Below are positions 14,624 through 22,741 of a stretch of DNA of 39,079 nucleotides, piece by piece. Every line of letters starts with the position of its first letter. The first letter of the stretch is position 1. Both the position numbers and the translations under genes were made by a program. The stretch covers positions 1 through 39,079 of the forward strand of contig CAZUJL010000031.1 in assembly GCA_964620045.1 (NCBI GenBank), given 5' to 3'. The notes below the pieces were generated by a model. That model was not told where the DNA came from and searched no databases. It was given only the letters and a program-made list of their open reading frames with translations. This DNA comes from VFKU01 sp964620045. Its GTDB lineage: Bacteria > Hydrogenedentota > Hydrogenedentia > Hydrogenedentales > GCA-2746185.

Positions 14624-15055
14624 GTGAACACGTTTATCCCGAAGATGGACGAGCGGACCCACCAATGGGTCATCATCGACGCCGAGGACAAAGTGCTCGG
14701 GAAGGTCGCGGTGGAAGCGGCGCGTGTGTTGCGCGGCAAGCACAAGCCGGCGTACACCCCGCACCTCGAAAACGGCGACTATGTGATCATCATCAACGCG
14801 GCGAAAGCACGCGTGACCGGCAAGAAGCTGACCGACAAGAAGTACTACGATTACTCGGGCTTCATGGGCGGGATGAAAGAGACGACATACGGGAAGATGC
14901 TGGCGAAGCACCCGACACGGCCGATGGAACTCGCCGTGAAGGGCATGCTGCCGCACAGCCCGCTTGGACGCGCACTGCTCCGGCATCTGCGCGTATACCC
15001 CGGCGCGGAGCATCCGCACGCGTCGCAAATGCCCGTGACCCGTTCGGTCGATTGA
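14624..15055 (+). CDS. rplM: 50S ribosomal protein L13
   Basis: 143 residues, standard L13 length. Typical blocks are WVIIDAEDKVLGKVAVEAARVLRGKHKPAYTP, NGDYVIIINAAKARVTGKKLTDKKYYDYSG, and the C-terminal AVKGMLPHSPLGRALLRHLRVYPGAEHPH. L13 binds 23S rRNA early in 50S assembly. It starts at GTG 14624 with AAGGAG 7 bases upstream. The S9 gene follows after 19 bases, the usual L13-S9 operon. Upstream tandem hairpins (14564-14602) may control it. Confidence 0.98.
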   Translation: MNTFIPKMDERTHQWVIIDAEDKVLGKVAVEAARVLRGKHKPAYTPHLENGDYVIIINAAKARVTGKKLTDKKYYDYSGFMGGMKETTYGKMLAKHPTRPMELAVKGMLPHSPLGRALLRHLRVYPGAEHPHASQMPVTRSVD

Positions 15056-15074
15056 CCGCTGGAGATAATGAGAC

Positions 15075-15476
15075 GTGATTGATTCCACGACAAAAGAAAA
15101 TGTGCGGGTTGGCCGCCGTAAGGAAGCTTCGGCCCGTGTCCGCATTCGTCCCGGCAAGGGCAACTGCACCGTGAACGGCAAGCCGCTGCGCGAATACCTG
15201 CAGCGCGACGTGCTCGTGATGGTGGCGAACCAGCCGTTCGCCGTCACCGACACGAAGGGCAAGTTCGACGTGCGCGTGCGCGCCGCCGGCGGTGGTTTGG
15301 CCGGTCAGGCGGGTGCGATTCGTCTTGGCTTGGCCCGCGCCTTGGCCGAGTACGACGAGAAGTACAAGCCGGCCCTGCGCCGCGCAGGCCTGCTGACCCG
15401 CGACCCGCGCGCCGTCGAGCGCAAAAAGTACGGCCGCCCGGGCGCCCGCAAGCGCTTCCAGTTCTCCAAGCGCTAA
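15075..15476 (+). CDS. rpsI: 30S ribosomal protein S9
   Basis: 133 residues. Conserved S9 features: VGRRKEASARVRIRPGKG near the N-terminus, VNGKPLREYLQRD, AAGGGLAGQAGAIRLGLARAL, and the basic tail DPRAVERKKYGRPGARKRFQFSKR, whose terminal Lys-Arg reaches the P-site tRNA anticodon loop. Starts at GTG with GGAG 10 bases upstream. It ends the rplM-rpsI operon at the terminator 15495-15538. Confidence 0.98.
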   Translation: MIDSTTKENVRVGRRKEASARVRIRPGKGNCTVNGKPLREYLQRDVLVMVANQPFAVTDTKGKFDVRVRAAGGGLAGQAGAIRLGLARALAEYDEKYKPALRRAGLLTRDPRAVERKKYGRPGARKRFQFSKR

Positions 15477-15494
15477 TCGATACACGAGCGTTTT

Positions 15495-15538
15495 CACGGG
15501 GCGGATCGCCGAACAGGCGGTCCGCCCCGGTGTTTTTT
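15495..15538 (+). terminator. Rho-independent terminator of rplM-rpsI
   Basis: Long GC stem CACGGGGCGGATCGCC (15495-15510) pairing with GGCGGTCCGCCCCGGTG (15516-15532) with one bulge and one mismatch, then TTTTTT. Confidence 0.9.
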
Positions 15539-15564
15539 GGTGCATTGGTACAGTGTGCTAAACT
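15537..15564 (+). promoter_or_regulatory. Promoter of the radical SAM gene
   Basis: TTGGTG (15537-15542), 16-base spacer, extended -10 TGCTAAACT (15556-15564). It leaves a leader of ~185 bases before ATG 15756. That leader holds two hairpins, CCGGGT/ACCCGG near 15581-15596 and CCACCGC/GCGGTGG near 15606-15622, neither followed by a T-run. Confidence 0.45.
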
Positions 15565-15755
15565 ACGCGTGTTGTTTGGCCGGGTTTTTACCCGGATTCC
15601 GGGGGCCACCGCGGGGGCGGTGGAACGGGGATTCTTCAGCGCTTCGGATCGCGTGAGGTGTGCGTGCGATCGAGGCGCGTCGCGGCTGTTCGGGGATTTC
15701 TCTCTCTCGGTTCTGATGCAGGCGTAGTGTCGACGTTTATCTGCGGAGGGGGAAC

Positions 15756-17219
15756 ATGCGCGTTGCCATTCTGAACCCGATGTTTGGGAAAGATTTTACG
15801 AAGTCGGCGCGATGGTTCGCGCGATCGCGCGGCCGCGTGCAGCGGCATCCGGACTACCTCGCGTACTGCGCGGCGGTGGTCGAAAAATCCGGACACGATC
15901 TGTTGTTCGTCGACAACCAGGCGAAGAACCTTCCGTCCGAAGCCTTCGTTCCTGAATTAAAACGTTTCAAGCCCGACATGGTCGTGTGCCAGACGAGCAC
16001 GCCGTCGATCTATTCGGACATCGAATCCGCGCGGATATTCAAGGAAGCGACCGGCGCGATGACGGTGTTCGTCGGCTCCCACTCCTCGGCCGTGCCCGAA
16101 GAAGTGTTGAAGGACGCGAACGGCGCCGTCGATGCGTGCGCGGTCGCGGAATTCGACTACACGATCCGCGACCTGGCCGACGGCGTGCCGCTGAAGGACT
16201 GCCTCGGCGTCGTACGCTGGAACGACGGCACGATTACGCGCAATGCTGACCGGCCGTACATCGAAAACCTCGACGAGATGCCGTTCCCGGCGTGGCACCA
16301 TCTGAATATTTACGACTACCGCGACGGTGCGAAGCTATATCCGTTCCTCACGTCCATTACGGGCCGCGGATGCCGGTATCGCTGCTCCTATTGCCAGATC
16401 CCGCAGGTGATGAACGGGCACCGCTACCGCACGCGCAGCGTCGAGAACGTCGTCGACGAAATGGCGTACAACCTTCGCCAGTTCCCGGATCTGAAAGAAG
16501 TCATGTTCGAAGACGACACGCTCACGATGCGCGTCGCGCGCGACCGACTGATCGCGTTGTGCGAAGAGATCATCCGCCGCGATTTGCCGTTGTCGTGGAG
16601 CGCGAACGCGCGCGTGGACCTGAACGACCTCGAAACGCTGAAGCTTATGAAGCGTTCCGGTTGCCGCATGCTGTGCGTCGGCTTCGAGTTCGGCGATCAG
16701 GAAATCCTGAACAACACGAAGAAGGGCACCACGGTCGAGCAGATGTACACCTTCGCCGAGAACGCCGCGAAGGCCAAGCTGCGCATCCACGGATGCTTCA
16801 TGTTCGGCGGCCCGGGCGAAACGGTCGAGACCGCGCAAAAAACGATCAAGATGGCCGAGGAACTCCCGATCGACACTGCGCAATTCACGGGCGTCGTCGC
16901 GTACCCCGGCACGAGCTACTACAAGTGGGCGAAGGAAGCCGGCGTGCTCACGCAGGACAACTGGCGCAACTGGGTGGATTCGGACTACGAGCAGCAGGGC
17001 GTGGTCAGTTTGCCGACGCTGAACCAGGAACAGATCAGCGGACTGGTGGACGAAGGCCTGCGCCGGTTTTACCTGCGTCCGCGCCAGATGGTGCGCATGG
17101 CGCTGAACATTCGCGATATGGCGGACGTAAAAGCGAAACTCCACGGGTTGCGCAGCTTTATTTCATATTTCTCGACCGGCACGCGCAAGCCCTTCGTCGG
17201 GTTTACCGGCAACAACTAA
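15756..17219 (+). CDS. B12-binding-type radical SAM protein
   Basis: 487 residues. Residues 1-150 resemble the Rossmann-like cobalamin-binding domain of B12-type radical SAM enzymes (VAILNPMFG, HPDYLAYCAAVVEKSGHDLLFVDN, RFKPDMVVCQTSTPS, MTVFVGSHSSAVPEEVL), but the DxHxxG cobalamin-ligating His motif is absent, so it may bind B12 base-off without a ligand or not at all. The radical SAM core has CRYRCSYC, with Cys206, Cys210 and Cys213 for the 4Fe-4S cluster, then GGPGE at ~350. The layout matches BchE- and HpnP-like methylases and cyclases of lipids and cofactors. A strong GGAGGGGG precedes the ATG. A GT-C glycosyltransferase gene follows after 36 bases, so a role in modifying a lipid-linked or surface molecule is plausible but unproved. 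Confidence 0.88.
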   Translation: MRVAILNPMFGKDFTKSARWFARSRGRVQRHPDYLAYCAAVVEKSGHDLLFVDNQAKNLPSEAFVPELKRFKPDMVVCQTSTPSIYSDIESARIFKEATGAMTVFVGSHSSAVPEEVLKDANGAVDACAVAEFDYTIRDLADGVPLKDCLGVVRWNDGTITRNADRPYIENLDEMPFPAWHHLNIYDYRDGAKLYPFLTSITGRGCRYRCSYCQIPQVMNGHRYRTRSVENVVDEMAYNLRQFPDLKEVMFEDDTLTMRVARDRLIALCEEIIRRDLPLSWSANARVDLNDLETLKLMKRSGCRMLCVGFEFGDQEILNNTKKGTTVEQMYTFAENAAKAKLRIHGCFMFGGPGETVETAQKTIKMAEELPIDTAQFTGVVAYPGTSYYKWAKEAGVLTQDNWRNWVDSDYEQQGVVSLPTLNQEQISGLVDEGLRRFYLRPRQMVRMALNIRDMADVKAKLHGLRSFISYFSTGTRKPFVGFTGNN

Positions 17220-17255
17220 GGCAGAGCGGCCGGGCCGCGGTCGGGCGGGGGCGGC

Positions 17256-18722
17256 ATGGCACAGACGAACGAGCGGCACGCCTGGCGCGATGCGGCGGCC
17301 CTGCTGGGGCTGAGCGCGGCCGTGCGCGCGGCGTATTGGTGGGCCGTGCCGCGCATGCTCGACAGCGCGGACGCCGTGCGTTATCTGGAAACCGCGCACA
17401 CGCTCGCCGATCGTCATTTCCTGGACGTCGACCCGAAGATTCCGCTGTTGTATCCGGCCTTGGTCGCACACGCGCACCTATTTTTCGATCTGGAGACCGC
17501 GGGGCAGGCTGTTTCATTTCTGTTCTCGGTGTTGCTCGTCGTGCCCTTGTACTTCCTGGCGCGGGCGCTGCACGGGGCCACGGTGGCGCGCGTGGCCGGC
17601 GTCCTCGCGGTGCTGTGGCCCTGGCTGATTGACTACAGCAATCGCGTGGCGACCGAACCCCTCGCCGTGTTCCTGTGGATCGCGGGTGCGTATTTCCTGT
17701 GGAGAGGCTTGCAGCCCGCCAGTCCGATGCGATGGATTGTGCTTGCAGGTCTCGCCTTTGGTGGACTGCACCTCGCCCGTCCCGAGGGCACGTTCATCCT
17801 TGTGGGCGCCGCGTTCTTTTTTGTGTTCCTGCCGCGCCAGGAGTGGCGCGAGGTAATGCCGAAGCTGGCCGTATACGCGCTCGTGTCGGGACTGATCCTT
17901 CTCGCGCACGCATGGTTCATCTGGCGGATTACGGGCCTGTGGACCGTGAACTACCGCGTCGGCTTCATCGGCGAACAGCCGGAAGGCTCTTCGGTATTTG
18001 TCGATCTCGGCAAGACCGTCGTGGCGATGACGGCCGACGTTCCCGCCGTAATGCTGGGCCCGTTGATGTGGGCGTTCTTCGGCGTGGGGCTCGTGTCGCG
18101 TGGCGATGAGCCGCGCCGGTGGCGCATGGAATCCGCGATTCTGGCGCTCGCCGTGCTGCAGTGGCTCATAGTGATTCCGGTGTTGTCACCCGCGCCGCGC
18201 TATTTGATGGCGGCCTTCGTGGCGCTCCTGCCGTGGGTCGCGCGCGGGCTCGACGTCGCGGGTCACTCGCTTGCGGAAGCCACCCATCGATCCTGGACGC
18301 GCGGCTTGCCGCTGGCGATTGTGGCGGCATGGATGGCGCTGCACCTGAGCGCGGCAGTGGCCGCGGAGCGGGGGAGTGGCGTCCCCGCGCAGCCGTGGGA
18401 GTACAAAATCGCCGGCGAATGGATGCGCGAACACCTGGAACCCGGCGTGATCGTGACGCGCAAGCCGCAGGTGGGCTTCTATGCGGAAATGCCAACAGCG
18501 GGTGTCGCGGCGGACGCCACGCTGGACGACATTATCAAGAGCGCGCGCGAGATGGGACAGCGGTATCTCGTGGTCGATGCGCGATATACGGCAGGATTAG
18601 TACCAGCCTTGGCGCCGCTGCTCAAGCCCGAGCAGGCGCCGCAAGCGTTGCGGCTGCTGAACGCGGAGTTATCGCCGTATCCCGATGCGCGGATTGTGGT
18701 GTACGAATTTATCAGCGAGTGA
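17256..18722 (+). CDS. Membrane GT-C glycosyltransferase (ArnT/PMT-like, GT39/GT83 superfamily)
   Basis: 488 residues with about 10-11 membrane helices and a ~110-residue soluble C-terminal part. The first loop after helix 1 carries LDSADAVRYLETAHTLADR, the DxD-like acidic site used by dolichyl-phosphate-type transferases to bind metal and the lipid-linked sugar; a second cluster PKIPLLYPALVAHAHLFF follows as in ArnT and PMT proteins. Such enzymes move a sugar from a polyprenyl phosphate donor to an acceptor on the periplasmic side. The C-terminal GEWMREHLEPGVIVTRKPQVGFYAE region is typical of this group. It lies 36 bases after the radical SAM gene with a G-rich ribosome site, probably cotranscribed. 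Donor and acceptor are unknown. Confidence 0.82.
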   Translation: MAQTNERHAWRDAAALLGLSAAVRAAYWWAVPRMLDSADAVRYLETAHTLADRHFLDVDPKIPLLYPALVAHAHLFFDLETAGQAVSFLFSVLLVVPLYFLARALHGATVARVAGVLAVLWPWLIDYSNRVATEPLAVFLWIAGAYFLWRGLQPASPMRWIVLAGLAFGGLHLARPEGTFILVGAAFFFVFLPRQEWREVMPKLAVYALVSGLILLAHAWFIWRITGLWTVNYRVGFIGEQPEGSSVFVDLGKTVVAMTADVPAVMLGPLMWAFFGVGLVSRGDEPRRWRMESAILALAVLQWLIVIPVLSPAPRYLMAAFVALLPWVARGLDVAGHSLAEATHRSWTRGLPLAIVAAWMALHLSAAVAAERGSGVPAQPWEYKIAGEWMREHLEPGVIVTRKPQVGFYAEMPTAGVAADATLDDIIKSAREMGQRYLVVDARYTAGLVPALAPLLKPEQAPQALRLLNAELSPYPDARIVVYEFISE

Positions 18723-18783
18723 AGGTTCTGACCCGGTTTGCCGACGGGGAGATTCTTCGGGAATTATCAGTTTCGTTCCCCAT

Positions 18784-18890
18784 AGCCCTGAAAGGGCGTC
18801 CTAAAGTAGCCCAGGGCACAGCGAACGTTAGTGAGCGACGCCCTGGGTTACGTCGCCCCTTACTCATAAAGCCCTGAAGGGGCGATCTAG
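18784..18890. repeat. Second palindromic repeat cluster, same family as 9098-9280
   Basis: Contains AGCCCTGAAAGGGCG (18784-18798), the hairpin CCCAGGGC (18810-18817) / GCCCTGGG (18840-18847), and an inverted pair TCGCCCCTT (18853-18861) / AAGGGGCGA (18877-18885). As in the first cluster, a G/C head unit and an AGTAGCCC linker lead into a longer hairpin. It occupies the 296-base gap between the GT-C gene and the convergent scaffold-protein gene; no gene is seen here. Confidence 0.75.
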
Positions 18891-18963
18891 GGTAAGCGAA
18901 GGAATGAACAATGTAGTTCCTGATTCTTCGCTTCGCTCAGAATGACAAGAAGAAAATGGTGCC

Positions 18964-19005
18964 TAAAAAGAATCGCGGCGTAGCACCCAGTGCTACGCCG
19001 CGATT
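18964..19005 (-). terminator. Rho-independent terminator of the Thr-Pro-rich scaffold gene
   Basis: 15-bp perfect stem AATCGCGGCGTAGCA (18971-18985) / TGCTACGCCGCGATT (18991-19005) with a 5-base loop; on the minus strand it is followed by CTTTTTA. It begins 13 bases past the stop. The other side is also T-rich (TTTGTGTTTT), so it may work in both directions. Confidence 0.88.
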
Positions 19006-19018
19006 TGTGTTTTGCTGA

Positions 19019-20840
19019 TTACAGTGAGCTGAAGTTCCGCTGCAGGGCGGTCTTGTTGTCGTAGATCGCCTGTTTTTCCTGCAGGTCCTTGAACTTCTCT
19101 TCCCAGTTCGCCGGGCGAGCGGCTTCGAGCGCTTCGATGATGTCGACGCGCATGCCGTCCGGAAGGTCTTGGCGGAACTCATACTTCGGCGGTCCGGAGC
19201 CGGCCGTGTTTTCATAGCTGCCGACGATCTTCTCGTCGATCGAGCGGAAGTACACGCTCCAGTTGCCGTTCATCAGGCACTCGGCCCACGTGTAGTACGT
19301 GTTGCCGAGCTCGTCCTTCACCGGGATACGGGCGAAGAAGTACTCGCGCGACGACGCAATCGCCAGCTCGGAGAGATACAGGCTCGTGTACTCGTCGAGC
19401 AACTGCGGGTCGACCCACTTGGCGCGCTGAATCTTGTCCTTCAGCGACGAGGCCCGCGCAAGGCGTTCCTGATAACCGTAGCGCGCCGGCGTAAGCGGGC
19501 TGCCACCCTGAATCTGAATGATGAGCAGCTCGGCGTTGTGCTGCAGCGTGTCCTTCGTGGAGACGCTGCGCGCGTTCGCGACTTCAAGCTCACCGACGGC
19601 TTCGGTCAGGCGTTCGTTTTCCGCGAGTAGACCTTCGTGGCGCGCGCGCGTGATCGCCGTCTCGTTGATCAAGTCTTCGAGCAGTTCCTGCGACTCGATG
19701 AACTGGTTATTCTTCTCGTCGATGTCGGCCTTCACCAGCGCCAACTGGTTGTTCAGCGTCGTGAGTTCTTCGTTGCGCGCACCGAGGTCCTGCTCCGCAC
19801 GGGTCTTGTCCGCGGTGACCTGATTGAACTCGGCGAGGAGTTTGTCGAGGTCGCCCTGGCTAATGGTCTCGACGCCTTTGCCCTGAATGTCGCGCATCTT
19901 TGCAACTTGCTTGTTCAAGTCATCAATCTTGCTATCTTTTTCGGCAAGGTCATCCGCAAACGGATTCGGCACGCCCGGCACTTTGCCGATGGCGAAGGGG
20001 CCTGCGAAAACGCCGGCCGCCAGCGCGATGATCGCCACCGCCGCCGTGATCAGTACACCCTTGATGCCGCCGCCGCGACGGCCACCACCGCCCACGGGCG
20101 CCGGCGTGAGACCGCCCGTATCGCGCATGCCCGCGCCGGTATCCGGCGAGAAATCGGGCACCGGTGTGCCTTGATCCGGCGTCACCTGGCCAAACGCATC
20201 TTCGCCGAAACCGCCGCTCTTGGCCGCGCCGAAGGTCGGGGTGGACATGGCTTGCGNNNNNNNNNNACGTGAATTCATCGCTGTCGCCGCCGAAGGCACT
20301 GTCGAACATCGGCGTTTCAATATCGGAATCCGGGCCCGGGCCGATTTCCGGCGTCTCGGGCGAGAAATCGCTGTCCGCCGCGAAATCCTGGAAGCCGAAG
20401 CCACCATCCGACGGACTCGCAAGATCGGAATCAGAAGGAGTTTTGAATCCAGCCGGCGACGGCGTCGCGACGGTCTTCGCGCTGCCCGGTCCCGCCGGAG
20501 TACGGCGCGAGGGCGTGCGCTTCGCCGGCGTGCGCTTGCCGGGTGTCGGCGTGTCGAGATCCGACGGCCGCACCGCGGGCGTGTCGACTTTGATGTCGAC
20601 GATCGGCGGAAGACCGCTGAAGCCTTCGTCGTCGCCGGGAGTATCGAGCGGCGGCAGATCGCTGTCGCTCTGACCACCACCGCCATCGCTGGCGGAATCG
20701 AATTCGCTGAGCGGCGGCAGACTGTGAAGTCCGCCTTCGTCTTTACCGCTGCCCGATGAAGAGGAACCGGACGTCAGGGCACCAAAGTCCTCGTCGTCCC
20801 CGAATCCTTCATCATCATTTTTCCGCGGAGTGTCGGCCAT
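19019..20840 (-). CDS. Single-pass membrane scaffold-like protein: acidic Thr-Pro-rich N-terminus, TM, coiled coil (interrupted by assembly gap)
   Basis: Translated on the minus strand from ATG 20840 (AGGGAGG 4 bases upstream) to 19019, interrupted by 10 N. The ~190 residues before the gap are disordered: acidic runs (DEGFGDDEDFG), Gly/Ser tracts, and a basic repeat TPTPGKRTPAKRTPSRRTP followed by further Ser/Thr-Pro pairs (VATPSP, FKTPSD, LASPSD). After the gap come ~60 similar residues, a Gly/Arg stretch (GGGGRRGGGIK), one membrane helix (GVLITAAVAIIALAAGVFAG), a ~170-residue coiled coil (KDSKIDDLNKQVAKMRD... TRAEQDLGARNEELTTLNNQL) and a ~150-residue folded C-terminal domain. The positive-inside rule puts the Thr-Pro part in the cytoplasm and the coiled coil in the periplasm. 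No family is recognised. The halves lie in different frames only because the gap length is arbitrary. Confidence 0.8.
20257..20266. other. Assembly gap (10 N) inside the scaffold-protein gene
   Basis: Exactly ten N, the standard placeholder for a gap of unknown size. Coding sequence abuts it on both sides (acidic, low-complexity, Gly/Ser/Thr-Pro-rich), so the gap probably hides a repetitive part of the same gene that the assembler could not resolve. Confidence 0.97.
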
Positions 20841-20900
20841 ATTGCCTCCCTCAAAACGTGACTGCTGCGACCGAGGACACACTTCCCCCTGTACAGCCGG

Positions 20901-20929
20901 ATTCTAACACCGGCTATGGGACCTGTCAA
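20901..20929 (-). promoter_or_regulatory. Promoter of the scaffold-protein gene
   Basis: Minus-strand TTGACA (20929-20924), 17-base spacer, TAGAAT (20906-20901); predicted start about 20894, 54 bases before the ATG. The -35 lies within the palindrome at 20925-20940. Confidence 0.8.
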
Positions 20930-20940
20930 CAATTGTTGAC
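20925..20940. promoter_or_regulatory. 16-bp palindrome over the -35 box (operator candidate)
   Basis: GTCAACAATTGTTGAC is its own reverse complement over all 16 bases. Five of the six -35 bases of the scaffold-gene promoter lie inside it, so a dimeric protein bound here would block RNA polymerase. Confidence 0.6.
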
Positions 20941-20952
20941 CAGCCTCGGTGG

Positions 20953-20976
20953 ACAAGAAAATAGCCGCAAGCGGCT
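20953..20976 (-). terminator. Short terminator of the TMTC-type gene
   Basis: Minus-strand hairpin AGCCG-CTTG-CGGCT (20976-20963), followed by ATTTTCTTG. Only 5 bp but GC-rich with a tight tetraloop; 36 bases after the stop at 21013. Confidence 0.5.
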
Positions 20977-21012
20977 GATTTGTCAAGGGTTATGAAGGTG
21001 ATAAAACCGCGA

Positions 21013-22731
21013 TTACAGGGCGGGTTGGGCAGGCGTCGAGGGCATTAATTGTGCAGCCGCCGGGGCGAGCTCCGGGGCCAGCCGGACGGCCTGATCCAGC
21101 AGCCTGCGGGCTTCGGCGTAGTCCCCGGTATCCCGGAAGCACCGGGCCGCCCCCAGGGCCGCCTGGGCGACCAGAAGGGCATTGGGGCCCGTCGGCTCGA
21201 TGCTGAGCACAATCCGGTAGTGGGTGAAGGCCTCGGCGTAGCGGTGGTCGGCGGCGTAGAGGTCGCCCAGCGACAGGTGCGCCTCGAGCTCGTCGCTCCA
21301 GAATTCCTGGCGCTCGCTCGGGTTCGCGGCCTTGCGCTGGTCGTAGGCACGCGTGACGGCCGAGAAATGCCGGATCGCGCCGGTGGGGTTGTTGACGATG
21401 TCCTGATAGACCACGGCGAGATTGAAATGGACGCGGGTCGAGTTTGGATTCTCGCGCAGCGTGGAGATGTAGAGAGTCTCGTCGTCGCGCCAGTCGCGAT
21501 TGCGCACCACGGTGAGCGTCGTGAGCGCAACGAGCCACGCGGCGAGCGCCACGATCGCGATAGTGTGGAAAACAGGCCGCGCTTTTTTCAGGAGCGCATG
21601 CGACACGCCGCACACGCCGAGGAAAAATCCCGCCATGGGAATGTACATCCAGTGCTCGGCCATCGGCGCGTTGAGCGGGAAGAGTCCGGAGATCGGCAAC
21701 CACGCCGCGAAAAACCACGCGAAGCCGAAGGCAGAGCGGCGATGACCGGCGCGGTATGCCGCGACCGCGATCGCAAGCAAGCCGGCCGCCAACAAGATGC
21801 CCGCGGGCGCCAGCCAACCCGGCACATGATCGAGCGAACGTTCCATGTGCAGATGCGTCGGCACAAAGAGGAGACGCAGATAAAGTGCGAACGCTTCGAA
21901 GGTCTCCGCGAGCCGCGTGGTCCACGCGGCCTCGCGCGCAACGGTATCGGACCCGAAGTTGAGCACGGTGCTGCGCAGCAGGAAATAAAGTCCGAGTACG
22001 GCGAGTGCGGCGAGTTCGGGAAGCCATGTGCGCCAACCGCGCGGACTGTCCGCCGGGCGCGCGATGCGGCTGAGGATGAGCAAGATGGGAAACACGAACG
22101 CAGCTTCCTTGCTCAATAGCGCGGCGATGAACGAGAGCAGCATCAGCACGAGGCCTAGGCGTGGCGAACGATCGGGCGCGCGCCAGGTGCTGAAGTAGAG
22201 CGCGGCGAAGACGAAGACAGCGGCCATGGAATCCGCGCGGCCGGACACGTAAGCCACGGCTTCGGTGTGCATCGGATGCACGGCGAAGATCGCGGCGGCG
22301 GGAAGGTACACGGCCAGCGGCGCGCCGAGCCGGCGCAGATACACGAGCAGGATCATGGCCGCGGCGGCATGCCACAGCGTGCTCGTGAGATGGAAGATGA
22401 AAGGATTGAGGTCCCTGGGGATTTCTGTCGGCGGCACGGCCGGATGGCCGATGCGCGCGATCATGTAGTCGATCGAGAAGGTGACCGACAGGAGCGGGCG
22501 ATAGAAGTTGCCCTGCCCGCCGGCGAAGGCGTGCTGATCCTCGGTGAACAGCGCGAGGATTTTCGACGGATCTTTTACGTGCTGGTGCAACAGGATCGAA
22601 GAAGCGTCGTCCCACACGAAGCCGGCGCTCAGCGTGTTGACGTAGGCCAGCACGGCAAGCAGGCCGACCACGACAGCGGCGAGCGCCGGACGGGCGTGCA
22701 ATCCCTCAGCGGCGCGGCGAAGCGCACTCAT
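21013..22731 (-). CDS. TMTC-type membrane protein: GT-C-like transmembrane domain with C-terminal TPR repeats
   Basis: 572 residues. Residues 1-390 have ~10 membrane helices with the signature blocks of TMTC/DUF1736-like proteins: YVNTLSAGFVWDDASSILLHQHV, FYRPLLSVTFSIDY, HLTSTLWHAAAAMILL and AAIFAVHPMHTEAVAYVSGRADSM. The acidic pair in FVWDDAS is the likely metal/donor site. Residues ~430-565 form about three TPR repeats (RVHFNLAVVYQDIVNNPTGAIRHF; HLSLGDLYAADHRYAEAFTHYRIVL; ALGAARCFRDTGDYAEARRLLDQAVRLAPE). In animals TMTC proteins O-mannosylate cadherins; bacterial homologues are presumed glycosyltransferases. It begins 10 bases after the lipoprotein gene, without its own clear ribosome site, so translation is probably coupled. 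Confidence 0.85.
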   Translation of the reverse strand: MSALRRAAEGLHARPALAAVVVGLLAVLAYVNTLSAGFVWDDASSILLHQHVKDPSKILALFTEDQHAFAGGQGNFYRPLLSVTFSIDYMIARIGHPAVPPTEIPRDLNPFIFHLTSTLWHAAAAMILLVYLRRLGAPLAVYLPAAAIFAVHPMHTEAVAYVSGRADSMAAVFVFAALYFSTWRAPDRSPRLGLVLMLLSFIAALLSKEAAFVFPILLILSRIARPADSPRGWRTWLPELAALAVLGLYFLLRSTVLNFGSDTVAREAAWTTRLAETFEAFALYLRLLFVPTHLHMERSLDHVPGWLAPAGILLAAGLLAIAVAAYRAGHRRSAFGFAWFFAAWLPISGLFPLNAPMAEHWMYIPMAGFFLGVCGVSHALLKKARPVFHTIAIVALAAWLVALTTLTVVRNRDWRDDETLYISTLRENPNSTRVHFNLAVVYQDIVNNPTGAIRHFSAVTRAYDQRKAANPSERQEFWSDELEAHLSLGDLYAADHRYAEAFTHYRIVLSIEPTGPNALLVAQAALGAARCFRDTGDYAEARRLLDQAVRLAPELAPAAAQLMPSTPAQPAL

Positions 22732-22741
22732 GCGGCGCGAT

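Noticed and set aside
19019..20840. Frameshift or pseudogene in the scaffold-protein gene
   Set aside because: The frame change occurs exactly at the 10-N placeholder, whose length is arbitrary; each half is open with normal codon use.
20990..22615. A 541-codon frame overlapping the TMTC-type gene on the same strand
   Set aside because: Arg-rich shifted frame; the real frame shows the DUF1736/TMTC motifs and TPR repeats.
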